Source: Uruburuella testudinis
GTDB lineage: Bacteria > Pseudomonadota > Gammaproteobacteria > Burkholderiales > Neisseriaceae
DNA: 64,000 nucleotides
Reading direction: 5' to 3'
NCBI RefSeq assembly: GCF_022870865.1
Contig: NZ_CP091508.1
Coordinates: 2,418,001-2,482,000, forward strand
The notes beneath the pieces are model-generated. The model had not been told where the DNA came from. It searched no databases and worked only from the letters and a program-made list of their open reading frames with translations. Below are positions 1-8,476 of this stretch, piece by piece (within the stretch, counting starts at the first letter, position 1; every line of letters starts with the position of its first letter). A program made the position numbers and the translations under genes.

Positions 1-447
1 TGCAGAGCTGCTGGAGGGGGAGATTCATTTTGTGGGAATTACACACCATTAGGAATGCCTCATTTCGTTGCAGTTGAAGTATCTCTTCCTCAAGGAGCCT
101 TTGTGGGTAAAAGCACTAGAGTCATCATCAACACCCGAACCGGGGAAGTCTTTATGTCTGTCTCTGGTGGAGCTAATAATTCGAAAGGCAATGCTAAATT
201 AGGAGGTTCATTTAATTTGGGCTGGGTTGTTAACTTATCCCCGGCAGAAAGGAATAAGTTGGGTACATCAATTACTGAAACTTTAAAAGGTGTATCTGTT
301 AGTGGGAAAAATTGCCTATATGGAGGGTGCTTGGGAGTTTCTTCAACCATAGGCAGTACTCCCAAAAAATTTACAATGGAGATTGGTACGGGCGTAGGTT
401 TTTCAATAGGAGGTGAGGCTGTAGGAAAAATTGGAGAAATAAAATGA
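1..447 (+). CDS. Toxin C-terminal domain, module 1 (5' end outside window)
   Basis: The frame is open from the first base of the window to a TGA at 445-447, so this is the 3' end of a longer gene. The visible ~148 residues are Gly/Ser/Val-rich with a GTGVGFSIGG motif near the end, and I recognise no family. Because the next gene overlaps it by ATGA and the following DNA is a run of pretoxin-toxin-immunity modules, I infer that it is the toxin tip of either the full-length TpsA/CdiA-type protein or the first orphan cassette. A membrane-active or non-enzymatic toxin is possible but not shown. Confidence 0.55.
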   Translation, partial: CRAAGGGDSFCGNYTPLGMPHFVAVEVSLPQGAFVGKSTRVIINTRTGEVFMSVSGGANNSKGNAKLGGSFNLGWVVNLSPAERNKLGTSITETLKGVSVSGKNCLYGGCLGVSSTIGSTPKKFTMEIGTGVGFSIGGEAVGKIGEIK

Positions 448-863
448 TAAAAATATTCAAAAAAATAAGATTTATCAAGTCTATATTGATGCTTATATTT
501 TTTACTGTAATTATAGTATTTTTTAAGCCTAGTAAAGAATCAAGCTATAGGCCTGATGCAGAGATGAAGCTTGCCCTTATCCAAGATGAGATTACCTTTA
601 TATTAAATAACGGTACGATTCTTTCAACATTAACACAAGGCAGAGCTGGCAGGTGGTTTATTGTTTCGATAAACTTAAAATATACTTCGTATGAAAGTAT
701 AAAGGAAAGGTTGAAACTACATAATTTTATAGAAATAAAACCAAATATATTTTGTCGAGATGAGGAAAGTATAGAAATATTAATTGATTCTTCTCACAAT
801 GAAAATGAAGGAACATTATACTGGCTATATCCTGACAATAATTGTACTAGCGATTATAAGTAA
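444..863 (+). CDS. Putative membrane-anchored immunity protein, module 1
   Basis: A 139-residue protein whose ATG overlaps the stop of the preceding toxin end (ATGA), the usual coupling of toxin and immunity genes. Residues 1-12 are basic and residues ~13-28 are a hydrophobic segment, so the protein is probably an inner-membrane-anchored immunity factor with an exposed C-terminal domain of about 110 residues containing two Cys. The gene is AT-rich compared with the pretoxin DNA, as polymorphic immunity genes usually are. No known Imm family recognised; the function rests on position. Confidence 0.5.
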   Translation: MIKIFKKIRFIKSILMLIFFTVIIVFFKPSKESSYRPDAEMKLALIQDEITFILNNGTILSTLTQGRAGRWFIVSINLKYTSYESIKERLKLHNFIEIKPNIFCRDEESIEILIDSSHNENEGTLYWLYPDNNCTSDYK

Positions 864-976
864 GTGTAGGTTTAGTTAATCTCAAACGTAACCCAACATA
901 AATTTGCGACCTACTATACGGTTACCTAAAAGCCATTAAACATCGAAAACTCGCTACCGCCGTCATCACCGCCGGC

Positions 977-2194
977 GTGGCCGATAAAATCGGCGCCTCT
1001 TCAGCGCTACAATGGAGCGACAGCGCCACCCTCAACAACCTCACCGTCAACCTGGCCAACGCCGGCAGCAGCGCCGTTATCAGCACCGCCATCAACGGCG
1101 GCAGCCTGGGCGACAGTTTGGAAAACGCCATCATAGACGCACTGGTTCAGACGGCCCATGGTGCCGCCGCCAGCAAAATCAAAGGCCTGGACAACCACTA
1201 CATCGCCCACAAAGTCGCCCATGCGATGGCCGGTTGTGCGGCGGCGGCAGCAAATAAAGGCAAATGCCAAGATGGCGCGATTGGCGCCGCTGTGGGTGAA
1301 ATTGTTGGCGAAAAGTTACTGAACGGCCGAAATGTTAAAAACCTCAACCCTGAAGAATACAAACAAATCCTAGCCTACTCACGCCTGGTGGCAGGTACGG
1401 CAGCGGGCTTGGCCGGCGGGGATGTGAATGTGGCTGCTAACACGGCTAAAACTGCCGTAGAAAATAATCTTTTGGCTTTCAATCCTAAAAGTAATCCTAA
1501 AGCCAAAAAAAAATTTAATGATAAAGTGAAAAATGAACTGGATGGAAAATTTGAGCTTAAAGGTACAGGAAAATTTAACAACCAAGGTTATGAAATCATA
1601 ACTCTTGTGCCGATTGGCAATGCCACAACAGCAAACTTAAATGCTAAACAATTAGCCTTCTATAATATGTTAAACAACATTATTCAAGAAAAAACGGGTA
1701 CTGCTCAAATTACCCTAGTCTACAACGATGGCTTAACAGCTGGCGGCTCTTGGATCACGGGGAGATTCGACGTAGGCGACATGGAAAAATTGGATGCTAA
1801 CAAAATTGTATTGACGGGTAATGCTCTCATTGCTCATGAATTTAATGAGCAATTAAGCAAAAACAAACTAAATATGCTTCCTGGAGTTGGCTCAAATGAC
1901 TCTCTTTACCAAAAAGCACATGAAGCAGCAATTATTGAGGAAATGAAAATGATGGACAATATTTTATCTATCATAGATGATGCCGTAATAGATAATATTC
2001 GATATGGAAAAATATATTATGATTATAACAAAGGAAAATTAATTGGGCTTAATATGGGTATCTTTAAAGATACATCAACGGGGATTCAACATACATTTGA
2101 ACCAAAGCAGGTTATTATAAAGCCAAACAAAAATGGAAAATATATTTTTAGAAACCCCAAAAATTTAAACGAAATGCAAGAATTTATCCCTTGA
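977..2194 (+). CDS. Orphan pretoxin-toxin module 2 (family A toxin)
   Basis: The frame is open from 902 and there is no credible start, so the N-terminus is missing; GTG 977 is only the first possible codon. Residues ~15-155 are pretoxin sequence (NLANAGSS, TAINGGS, HKVAHAMAGC, NPEEYKQILAYSRLVAGT) ending in the VENN motif that marks CdiA/TpsA toxin junctions. The ~250-residue tip matches that of module 6 up to HEFNEQ and then diverges. HEFxEQ followed by a second HE recalls zinc metallopeptidases, but I cannot establish this. The neighbouring immunity gene is broken. Confidence 0.6.
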   Translation: MADKIGASSALQWSDSATLNNLTVNLANAGSSAVISTAINGGSLGDSLENAIIDALVQTAHGAAASKIKGLDNHYIAHKVAHAMAGCAAAAANKGKCQDGAIGAAVGEIVGEKLLNGRNVKNLNPEEYKQILAYSRLVAGTAAGLAGGDVNVAANTAKTAVENNLLAFNPKSNPKAKKKFNDKVKNELDGKFELKGTGKFNNQGYEIITLVPIGNATTANLNAKQLAFYNMLNNIIQEKTGTAQITLVYNDGLTAGGSWITGRFDVGDMEKLDANKIVLTGNALIAHEFNEQLSKNKLNMLPGVGSNDSLYQKAHEAAIIEEMKMMDNILSIIDDAVIDNIRYGKIYYDYNKGKLIGLNMGIFKDTSTGIQHTFEPKQVIIKPNKNGKYIFRNPKNLNEMQEFIP

Positions 2195-2214
2195 TGGATT
2201 AAGAGTAATTTCAA

Positions 2215-2457
2215 ATGAAAAAATCATATATTTTATTAACTGCAATACTGCTATGCTCTTGTACAACTCAATTAGCTAATTTTCAAGCTATGGATAGCGA
2301 GGCAGAAATAGAAACGTAGAGTTCATGGGAAGGAGACGGTTGGCTACGCTTACGTACAGGAAAAATTACCTTACCTTTAGATAAATCATGTATTTTAGAA
2401 GAGAAAAATCATCCTTCTATTTCCTCAATAAAACTATATCGAACTACTTGCTTTTAA
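2215..2457 (+). pseudogene. Broken lipoprotein immunity gene, module 2
   Basis: ATG 2215 opens a lipoprotein-like signal (MKKSYILLTAILLCSC) and an in-frame TAG at 2317-2319 stops it after 34 codons. Reading on in the same frame to TAA 2455-2457 gives WLRLRTGKITLP...CILEEK...TTCF, which aligns with the intact 95-residue lipoprotein at 11268-11555 (WISLRSGLIILP...CILEER...VDCF). This is therefore the nonsense-mutated copy of the family A immunity gene. Confidence 0.75.
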
Positions 2458-2568
2458 TTATAAAAATTCAGTACGCATAGCCTGCAAGAGTGAGGCGTAT
2501 TTCGGCAGAAACGCACGTGTTTTTCCCAAATTTTCATCAACATTTGGAATTTGAAAATATTAAAACAA

Positions 2569-2602
2569 AGGCCGTCTGAAAATTGATTATTTCAGACGGC
2601 CT
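2569..2602. terminator. Inverted DUS hairpin at the module 2/3 junction
   Basis: AGGCCGTCTGAA, a short AT-rich loop, then TTCAGACGGCCT. It can form a terminator for module 2 while providing two uptake sequences. The right arm is in frame with module 3 (codons S-D-G-L), so the hairpin marks the module's 5' edge. Confidence 0.8.
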
Positions 2603-4353
2603 AAAATTAAAAAACAAAATCAAGAAGCTGGCCAAACAGCCCGCATACGCCTACCTGAAACAATTTCAGGCGGCCAAAGACGTCAACTGGAACCAGGTAC
2701 AGCTCGAATACCAAAAATGGGACTACAAACACGAAGGCCTTACCGGTGCCGGTGCTGCGATTATCGTTATTATCGTTACCATACTCACATACGGTGCCGG
2801 CACCGGCGCCGCAGCCGGTGCCGCAAGTGGTGGAGCCGCCGCAAGTGGCGGAGCCGCAGGAGCAGCTGCCGGTGCCACCGCGGCAACCACAACCATCAGC
2901 ACCGCAGCCGCAATGAAAGCCGCAGCACTGACCAGCCTTTACAGCCAAACCGCCATCGCCGTTATCAACAACAAAGGCGATATCGGCAAAGCCCTGAAAG
3001 ACCTTGGTCGCAGCAGCACAGCCAAGCAAGTCGTTACCGCAGCCGTTACCGCCGGCGTATTAAACGGTTTGGGCGATATTGCCGCCAATGCCGGCAACCA
3101 AGTAGCGGCCAATACCGGCTACGGTTGGACGGGTACGTTTACCACCAACCTGATTAATTCAAGTGCCGCAGCCGCTACCCACACCGCCATCAACGGCGGC
3201 AGCCTGAAAGACAGTTTGGAAAATGCCATATTGAGTGCTTTGGTGCAAACCGGGCATGGTGCAGCGGCGAGCAAGATTAAAGCTTTGGACAACCACCACA
3301 TCGCCCACAAAGTCGCCCATGCAATGGCCGGTTGTGCGGCGGCGGCAGCGAATAAGGGCAAATGCCAAGATGGCGCGATTGGCGCCGCTGTGGGTGAAAT
3401 TGTTGGCGAAAAGTTACTGAACGGCCGAAATGTTAAAAACCTCAACCCTGAAGAATACAAACAAATCCTAGCCTACTCACGCCTGGTGGCAGGTACAGGG
3501 CGGGGATGTGAGTGCGGCTGCGGATGCGGCTAAGGTGGCGGTGGAGAATAATGCGCTAAGTGATCCTGAAATTCTTGAAATCGGCAAGAGAGTAGATCAA
3601 GAATGTAATAAAGGCAAAAGTGTGAGCTGTAAAAACAAAATTATTGCCGAATCAGTTACAAAGAGTGATGCTAAAAGCAAATTATCCAAAGAAACTATCA
3701 CTGCTATCATAGATGTGCAAAATCAGGCTGTTGCAGAAGCTATGTTGCTTTGCAAAGGGAATAGTACATGTGCTAATGATGTGGGAAATAAGTTTTTGTA
3801 TGCAAGGCTCCATTGTGATTCGGTGAGCTGTATGATAAATCAGGGTCAAAGCATTATTCGCTATACATCATCCAAATATGCAAACATTATTAAAACTTTT
3901 GGGTATGTAATAAATGATTTTAGCCCAGTAGTTGGATCTGGAGCAATTTTTAAAGAGGCTTCTCATATTCCTCAAGGAATAACATATAAACAAATACTCT
4001 CCATGTCATCAAAATTGAAATCTCGGTTAGGAGAAATTAGTGATGATATTTTAGTACAAGGCAGTAGGGCAGCGGGGACTGCAAAAATTACATCTGATAT
4101 TGATATTGCCGTCAGAGTATCTCCTACACAGTTTCAAAAATTAGTAAAAGAATATTTTGGTAGTCCAAATGTGGGTTCTGCAAAAGAACGTACGATGTTA
4201 CACGCTATAAAAACGGGGAAAATCCAATCAGGAGAAGCAAGATTAAGTCCCTTGAGGAAAGAATTAGAAAGAGATTTAAATATGCCTGTGGATATTTCTA
4301 TTATCCAAAAAGGAGGGGCTTTTGATAAGCCTCCATATATAGATATCAAGTAA
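2583..4353 (+). pseudogene. Orphan module 3: pretoxin plus nucleotidyltransferase-type toxin, frameshifted
   Basis: The first part (2583-3533) contains the whole pretoxin: LAKQPAYAYLKQ, a hydrophobic AAIIVIIVTILTYG segment, a Gly/Ala run, and the DUF637-like region to LVAGT. At about 3496-3505 a 14-bp deletion relative to the other modules shifts the frame and removes AAGLAG; the VENN motif and toxin continue in the frame opened at 3508. The toxin has GSRAAGT...SDIDIAV at ~4059-4112 and a later VDIS, the Gly-Ser plus DxD plus third Asp pattern of minimal nucleotidyltransferases (Pol-beta superfamily). As written, the toxin domain is not joined to the pretoxin. Confidence 0.75.
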
Positions 4354-4369
4354 CTGAAAAGGAAGAACA

Positions 4370-4747
4370 ATGTATAACGATTTATTTTGCAAAATATTTA
4401 TTGATTCTGACTTCTCCTTAGATTATTTAATAAGGGTTATAGAAGAAAATTTAGACACAAAATTTGATAGTCACTTATCAATCGAAACATCAATATTTAT
4501 TTTAGATTTAAGTAAAAATTCTGAATACAATCAAGAGCAAAAAGAATTTTTAGAAGATGGCTTTTTATATTACCCCTATTTGGTTGAGTTTTATAAACAA
4601 TCTACATGCACTAACAATTCAGATTATATTTCAGATATAAAAAAATTCTTGATTAAACTAAATGATTACGGTATTAAATCAATAGTTGCTTGTGATTTTG
4701 AAGACCAGCTACCACATATTAATCAATATAAAATTACCTGCAGTTAG
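4370..4747 (+). CDS. Putative immunity protein, module 3
   Basis: A 125-residue, acidic, soluble-looking protein starting 16 bp after the nucleotidyltransferase toxin, with GGAAGAA upstream as ribosome site. It has no signal or membrane segment, which fits a cytoplasmic partner of a nucleotide-modifying toxin. Composition is rich in Asp, Glu, Phe and Tyr, common in immunity proteins. No family recognised; role inferred from position. Confidence 0.55.
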   Translation: MYNDLFCKIFIDSDFSLDYLIRVIEENLDTKFDSHLSIETSIFILDLSKNSEYNQEQKEFLEDGFLYYPYLVEFYKQSTCTNNSDYISDIKKFLIKLNDYGIKSIVACDFEDQLPHINQYKITCS

Positions 4748-4879
4748 CTAGTGTAGCAAAGCACATGCATAGCATAGCCCACAAAGCAAGCGTAGATACT
4801 GTCGCTTCTATGCGGGTAGGAGTATTCCGTAAGAAATACTCGCAGTTTTGCTTCATCAATATTTGAAATATTAGCTCAA

Positions 4880-4913
4880 AGGCCGTCTGAAAATTAATTA
4901 TTTCAGACGGCCT
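4880..4913. terminator. Inverted DUS hairpin at the module 3/4 junction
   Basis: AGGCCGTCTGAA and TTCAGACGGCCT separated by ten AT-rich bases. It follows an intergenic segment that holds a separate small inverted repeat (GAGTATT...AATACTC near 4810-4832). The right arm again reads S-D-G-L-K-L-K in the frame of the next module. Confidence 0.75.
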
Positions 4914-4938
4914 AAAATTAAAAACGCGTGCGTTCCTT

Positions 4939-5949
4939 ATGGAGCTCGACTTCCTACGCCTGCCCTTCAACGCCACCCTCAACAACCTCACCGTCAACCT
5001 GGCCAACGCCGGCAGCAGCGCCGTTATCAGCACCGCCATCAACGGCGGCAGCCTGGGCGACAGTTTGGAAAACGCCATCATAGACGCACTGGTTCAGACG
5101 GCCCATGGTGCAGCCGCCAGCAAAATCAAAGGCCTGGACAACCACTACATCGCCCACAAAGTCGCCCATGCCATGGCCGGCTGTGCGGCAGCAGCGGCCA
5201 ACAGAGGCAAATGCCAGGACGGCGCGATCGGTGCGGTCGTAGGGGAGATTGTTGGGGAGGTTTTGGTAAACAGCAGAAACCCTGCCACCTGGACAACCAA
5301 AGAGCGCGAACAGCTTTTGGCATACAGTAAACTGGTTGCTGGTACGGTGAGCAGTGTAGCGAACGGTGATGTGGATGCGGCGGCGAATGCAGCGGCTGTG
5401 GCGGTGGAAAATAATGCCTTAAAATGGACAAGTACGACTCAAGAAGAAGTAAGAAAAGAAGCTGAGAAAAGGAAGAAACAGGACGATTGGCTTTCTATTG
5501 TCTTACCTGCTCATGCTGCTGCTTTGTCAAAAGAACAGCAAGCAAAGGATTTGAGTAGTTTTAGGGCGGGGCTAAGAACTATATCTTTATCAGGAGCAGT
5601 AGTATCGGGTTACAGCCCGATAGTTCTTTTAGGAGGAAAAACATATTTTATTGCTATAGGAAGTTCAATTGTATCAGGTGCAACTACTTCGGTGCTTATT
5701 GAAAAGCAACCTTACAAGGTTTCTGATTTAGTTTATGATGCTTCCTTGGGTGTATTGATAAATAAAAAAACAAGTCAAATGATTAAATGGGCAAATAGTG
5801 ATAGTCCTATTATTAAAAATTACTTGAGAGGAAAAGGTGAAGCAACTAATTATTTACTGGGGAAAGGGGCTTCAGAAGCCATAAATCAATCTTTAAAAGA
5901 TAAAAATGCCGTACTGATTGAAGTTCCTGAGTGGAGAAAACAAAAATGA
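4939..5949 (+). CDS. Orphan module 4: shortened pretoxin with family B toxin
   Basis: A 336-residue ORF. The frame is open back to the DUS hairpin but only ATG 4939 is a normal start. The first half of the pretoxin (hydrophobic and Gly/Ala segments) is absent: after ~15 unrelated residues the protein enters NLTVNLANAGSS and runs through HKVAHAMAGC to VENN. The tip (~170 residues: LPAHAA, LRTISLSGA, SGYSPIVLLGG, YKVSDLVYDA, LIEVPEWRK) is homologous to that of module 8, with hydrophobic segments that could insert into a membrane. Function of family B is unknown. The ORF ends in an ATGA overlap with a degraded immunity gene. Confidence 0.6.
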   Translation: MELDFLRLPFNATLNNLTVNLANAGSSAVISTAINGGSLGDSLENAIIDALVQTAHGAAASKIKGLDNHYIAHKVAHAMAGCAAAAANRGKCQDGAIGAVVGEIVGEVLVNSRNPATWTTKEREQLLAYSKLVAGTVSSVANGDVDAAANAAAVAVENNALKWTSTTQEEVRKEAEKRKKQDDWLSIVLPAHAAALSKEQQAKDLSSFRAGLRTISLSGAVVSGYSPIVLLGGKTYFIAIGSSIVSGATTSVLIEKQPYKVSDLVYDASLGVLINKKTSQMIKWANSDSPIIKNYLRGKGEATNYLLGKGASEAINQSLKDKNAVLIEVPEWRKQK

Positions 5950-6238
5950 TAAAATTTCCAAAAAAACAACCTACTTTTTATGGATTTAGCAATATAGCCA
6001 GCATATTGATAGATATAAATATTTATATATTATTAAAATTAATTAAAATTAAAAAAAATCACATATTTGTATTGCAAATTCATTGAATTTTATTATGTTG
6101 TATATTGAAATTTTATTTATTTTATTTATCTTTAAAGGGAGTATGGACATAAATTGGGAGGGGGCTATTTATATGCTGGGGTTCGCCGTCTTTTTATTTT
6201 ACGTGTGCCGTTCGTGTTTACCTTATTGGGAGGATTGA
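5946..6238 (+). pseudogene. Degraded membrane immunity gene, module 4
   Basis: It begins MIKFPKK.PTFYGFS like the intact 98-residue membrane immunity protein at 15871-16167 but stops at 6084-6086. The matching C-terminus (DINWEGAIYMLG..., CRS.LPYW.D, stop 6236-6238) is present in another frame. At least one frameshift in the AT-rich middle has destroyed it. The ATGA overlap with the toxin is preserved, showing the original coupling. Confidence 0.75.
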
Positions 6239-6282
6239 TAAGCCTAAAATTTACATATGCTTTTTTGTTCTTCGTAAAAAAC

Positions 6283-6316
6283 ATGCTTGCTGAAAATCCC
6301 GATTTTCAGCAAGCAT
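6283..6316. terminator. Hairpin ending module 4
   Basis: ATGCTTGCTGAAAATC...GATTTTCAGCAAGCAT is an inverted repeat resembling a mutated AT-type DUS pair. It lies about 45 bp past the end of the module 4 immunity remnant. Confidence 0.6.
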
Positions 6317-6330
6317 AGGGTGGGCAATTC

Positions 6331-8472
6331 TTGCCCATGCCATTTAATACTTTATTAAGAACATGCCGCCTGAACAATCCCGATTTTCAGACGGCATCAT
6401 TAACTTCTTTCCGCGTGTGCATAAATGCGCACCTTACACTTGCTCAGTTTGAAACCACTCTGAGTAGTGCAGTCATCCGCGCCGGCGTGGGCGAAAAAGC
6501 CCGTGCCGATGCCAAGATTATCCTCGAAGGCATCATTAACCGCATCCAAACCGAAGAATGCCGCGAATCCAACTCTACTGTTTGGCATAAGCAAAGCGGC
6601 AAAGGCAGCACGATCGAAACCATGAAACTGCCGAATTTCAGTGGACCAACACCACCGAAACTCACCGCTTCGGGCGGCTATATCGCTGATATTCCCAAAG
6701 GAAATCTTAAAACCGAGCTGGAAAAACTGATCAAACAGCCTGAATACGCCTATTTAAAAGACATCCAAACCACTAAAAATGTTGACTGGAAACAAATTCA
6801 GCTGGCCTACGATAAATGGGACTACAAACACGAAGGCCTTACCGGTGCCGGTGCTGCGATTATCGTTATTATCGTTACCATACTCACATACGGTGCCGGC
6901 ACCGGCGCCGCAGCCGGTGCCGCAAGTGGTGGAGCCGCCGCAAGTGGCGGAGCCGCAGGAGCAGCAGCCGGTGCCACCGCGGCAACCACAACCATCAGCA
7001 CCGCTGCCGCAATGAAAGCCGCAGCACTGACCAGCCTTTACAGCCAAACCGCCATCGCCGTTATCAACAACAAAGGCGATATCGGCAAAGCCCTGAAAGA
7101 CCTTGGTCGCAGCAGCACAGCCAAGCAAGTCGTTACCGCAGCCGTTACCGCCGGCGTATTAAACGGTTTGGGCGATATTGCCGCCAATGCCGGCAACCAA
7201 GTAGCGGCCAATACCGGCTACGGTTGGACAGGTACGTTTACCACCAACCTGATTAATTCAAGTGCCGCCGCTGCTACCCACACCGCCATCAACGGCGGCA
7301 GTCTGAAAGACAGTTTGGAAAATGCCCTATTGAGTGCTTTGGTGCAAACCGGGCATGGTGCAGCGGCGAGCAAGATTAAAGCTTTGGACAACCACTACAT
7401 CGCCCACAAAGTCGCCCATGCAATGGCCGGTTGTGCGGCGGCGGCAGCAAATAAAGGCAAATGCCAAGATGGCGCGATTGGCGCCGCTGTGGGCGAAATT
7501 GTTGGCGAAAAATTACTGAACGGCCGAAATGTTAAAAACCTCAACCCTGAAGAATACAAACAAATCCTAGCCTACTCACGCCTGGTGGCAGGTACGGCAG
7601 CGGGCTTGGCCGGCGGAGATGTGAATGCGGCTGCGGATGCGGCTAAGGTGGCGGTGGAGAATAATGCTCTTTATCCTAAATGTATAGGCAGTCGTTGTGA
7701 TGAAATCCAAAAAGACCAACAAGATTGGATTAATAAAAATCCAAAGGAATATGCAGAATATGTAATAACAGCGACAGGTGTTGTTTTGCCTATAGTAGGA
7801 GCAATCAACAGCATAAGACAAGCAGATACTGTTGCTGATTATCTTTTTGCATTGCCTGATTTCATTCCTGGCCTAAAAGCAGGGAGGCAGGCATATCAAA
7901 CGGCAAAAGTTGCCAATGATTTAGGTGGCATGAAAAAAATCTTAGATGGTATTATGGCCTCAGCAACTCAGCATGGCTACATCAATCAAACCAAATATAA
8001 TATGGCAAAAACGGAATTATCCGTAAGATACCCAAAAGATTTGCAGCTTTTAAATCAAATCCAAAAAGGCCAAGATAAAACCGGAAAAATAACTGAACAA
8101 TTATTTGATTCTTTAGCAAAACAGAATAATTTTGCAGTTATTCGTGGTGGGAAGTATGGTAATAACAATGGCTTTGACCATGTTTGGGTAGCCAAAGATG
8201 GTAGCGTGGTTATTCTCAGTGAAAGCAAACAAATCAAAAACGGTACGGTTCAGTTGAACGCAAAAGCCGCTGGTGGGCATACACAAATGAGTGATGCTTG
8301 GGTTGATATGGTGCTGGACAAGCTTCCAATGAACGATCCCGCAAGGGCAGCCGTTCGAGAAGCCCGCCGAAATGGCAAGCTGAAATTGGCAATTACCGGT
8401 GTTGACCGCCAAACAGGAAAAGCCGTTATTTTGCCGATTCAGGTTCCTGCTAAAAATAAACTCCAACGATAA
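6331..8472 (+). CDS. Module 5: longest pretoxin with PD-(D/E)xK-like nuclease toxin
   Basis: A 713-residue ORF from TTG 6331; the true start is uncertain. Residues ~35-130 are TpsA/CdiA sequence lacking in other modules (AGVGEKARADAKIILEGI, LPNFSGP, GGYIADIP). Then come the hydrophobic segment, Gly/Ala run, DUF637-like region and VENN at ~445. The tip has GFDHVW (~615) and LSESKQ (~630), the D...ExK arrangement of restriction-endonuclease-fold nucleases, followed by GGHTQMSDAWVD. It most likely cleaves DNA or RNA in the target cell. An Imm49-like gene starts 4 bp after the stop. No signal peptide or secretion domain is present, so this is a donor cassette rather than a secreted protein. A degenerate DUS pair (6363-6397) is inside the 5' end. 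Confidence 0.7.
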   Translation: MPMPFNTLLRTCRLNNPDFQTASLTSFRVCINAHLTLAQFETTLSSAVIRAGVGEKARADAKIILEGIINRIQTEECRESNSTVWHKQSGKGSTIETMKLPNFSGPTPPKLTASGGYIADIPKGNLKTELEKLIKQPEYAYLKDIQTTKNVDWKQIQLAYDKWDYKHEGLTGAGAAIIVIIVTILTYGAGTGAAAGAASGGAAASGGAAGAAAGATAATTTISTAAAMKAAALTSLYSQTAIAVINNKGDIGKALKDLGRSSTAKQVVTAAVTAGVLNGLGDIAANAGNQVAANTGYGWTGTFTTNLINSSAAAATHTAINGGSLKDSLENALLSALVQTGHGAAASKIKALDNHYIAHKVAHAMAGCAAAAANKGKCQDGAIGAAVGEIVGEKLLNGRNVKNLNPEEYKQILAYSRLVAGTAAGLAGGDVNAAADAAKVAVENNALYPKCIGSRCDEIQKDQQDWINKNPKEYAEYVITATGVVLPIVGAINSIRQADTVADYLFALPDFIPGLKAGRQAYQTAKVANDLGGMKKILDGIMASATQHGYINQTKYNMAKTELSVRYPKDLQLLNQIQKGQDKTGKITEQLFDSLAKQNNFAVIRGGKYGNNNGFDHVWVAKDGSVVILSESKQIKNGTVQLNAKAAGGHTQMSDAWVDMVLDKLPMNDPARAAVREARRNGKLKLAITGVDRQTGKAVILPIQVPAKNKLQR
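6363..6397. repeat. Inverted AT-type DUS pair at the start of module 5
   Basis: ATGCCGCCTGAA (one mismatch to AT-DUS) pairs with TTCAGACGGCAT. As at other junctions, the right arm is read in frame, here as FQTAS, before recognisable TpsA sequence starts. Confidence 0.65.
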
Positions 8473-8476
8473 ATAA

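Noticed and set aside
2607..3029. Antisense Cys/Gly-rich open frames opposite each pretoxin (also 6754, 9630, 11897)
   Set aside because: They repeat wherever the GC-rich Gly/Ala pretoxin DNA repeats and are mirror readings of its codon bias; no start context or family.
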